A stretch of DNA of 13,380 nucleotides from Anaerolineae bacterium (GTDB lineage: Bacteria; Chloroflexota; Anaerolineae; JADYZS01): NCBI GenBank assembly GCA_020853075.1, contig JADYZS010000032.1, positions 1 to 13,380 of the forward strand, written 5' to 3'. Of this stretch, positions 13,116 through 13,380 are shown one piece after another. Position numbers and translations under genes: made by a program. Positions within the stretch are counted from its first letter, which is position 1; every line of letters starts with the position of its first letter. Below the pieces are notes generated by a model that did not search any database, was not told the DNA's origin, and saw only the letters and a list, made by a program, of their open reading frames with translations.

Positions 13116-13380
13116 CTAATTGGCTACCCTGACCATTTCCTGGCCGATGGGAAAATGGGTTTGCGTAACTCGCAGGGTCGCGAAGGCATCCCGCAGTACC
13201 GCTGGAGCCCGCGGCCCGCTGCGCGCGACCAGGCCGTTGCCAGGATAGCGCACTATCTCCGGGTCGTCGGTGTAGTAGGGAGCAAATCCAAACGGGCGTA
13301 TTAACCTTAGTAACATCTGCCGATACTCGTCCAATCTTAATCCCGTCCCTGAGAGATCCCAACACCAACTCAGTCCCGTC
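13116..13380 (-). CDS. Unrecognised protein, C-terminal part (runs off the right edge)
   Basis: An open frame reads without a stop from the right edge to TAG at 13116-13118, giving at least 87 C-terminal codons; a TTG at 13334 is possible as a start but the frame upstream (TGLSWCWDLSGTGLRLDEY) reads smoothly as coding, so the gene probably begins beyond the window. I do not recognise the family. Visible segments are LDEYRQMLLRLIRPFGFAP, YPGNGLVARSGPRAP and TQTHFPIGQEMVRVAN at the end. No membrane segment or cysteine motif is seen in the visible part. Its stop overlaps the Shine-Dalgarno of the CBS-domain gene 9 bases downstream, which implies one operon and perhaps a functional link with nucleotide sensing. 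Confidence 0.65.
   Translation of the reverse strand, partial: TGLSWCWDLSGTGLRLDEYRQMLLRLIRPFGFAPYYTDDPEIVRYPGNGLVARSGPRAPAVLRDAFATLRVTQTHFPIGQEMVRVAN

Noticed and set aside
1..13380. tRNA, rRNA, CRISPR array, insertion sequence or prophage signals
   Set aside because: No cloverleaf-like run, spaced repeats, transposase motifs, terminal inverted repeats or target-site duplications were seen; apart from the small toxin-antitoxin-like pair nothing suggests a mobile element.

Overview
The window looks like an ordinary chromosomal stretch of a GC-rich, probably anaerobic or facultative bacterium. My best guess for lineage is Chloroflexota. The basis is the style of the VorB-type ketoacid oxidoreductase, the FeoB variant with a DtxR-FeoA fusion, and mreB directly after the ATP synthase genes. 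This is inference from remembered family resemblance, not a search result. No rRNA, tRNA, CRISPR array, transposase or prophage gene was seen, and no gene-free stretch exceeds about 225 bases.

Left part, plus strand (1-2664): the 3' end of atpD (F1 beta), then a two-gene toxin-antitoxin-like pair (BrnT/DUF497-like protein, then a protein with a CopG-antitoxin-like N-terminus and a zinc ribbon), then atpC (F1 epsilon) and mreB. The pair sits exactly between atpD and atpC, which are normally adjacent. A strong hairpin (2687-2711) closes this block and can serve both strands.

Middle part, minus strand (8133 down to 2742): alanine dehydrogenase, a family I acyl-CoA:carboxylate CoA-transferase, feoB, a small eight-cysteine protein and a DtxR/MntR-type regulator fused to a FeoA domain. 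Four of the five genes are joined by overlaps or very short gaps, so this reads as one operon ending at the shared terminator. It joins amino-acid/acyl-CoA metabolism to ferrous iron uptake and its likely regulator.

Right part, minus strand (12590 down to 8280): a previously uncounted 58-codon ORF, a 2x[4Fe-4S] ferredoxin, and the alpha, beta and gamma subunits of a 2-ketoacid:ferredoxin oxidoreductase most like 2-ketoisovalerate (VOR) enzymes, then a PLP aminotransferase. A strong hairpin with a T-run (8250 down to 8203) ends it. Together with alanine dehydrogenase and the CoA-transferase these genes can form an oxidative amino-acid fermentation route: amino acid to ketoacid (aminotransferase), ketoacid to acyl-CoA plus reduced ferredoxin (oxidoreductase), acyl-CoA to free acid (CoA-transferase), with alanine and pyruvate as the amino-group shuttle (alanine dehydrogenase). 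The iron uptake genes would supply the Fe-S-rich oxidoreductase.

Far right, minus strand: a tandem CBS-domain protein and, upstream of it, the 3' end of an unrecognised gene that runs off the window. The stop codon of that gene lies in the ribosome binding site of the CBS gene.

The points most worth a second look are the toxin-antitoxin-like pair inside the ATP synthase operon, the antitoxin whose usual DNA-binding domain seems to be replaced by a zinc ribbon, the small ORF translationally coupled to the ferredoxin, and the cysteine-rich Feo partner. I see no clearly new multi-gene defence or mobile system here.
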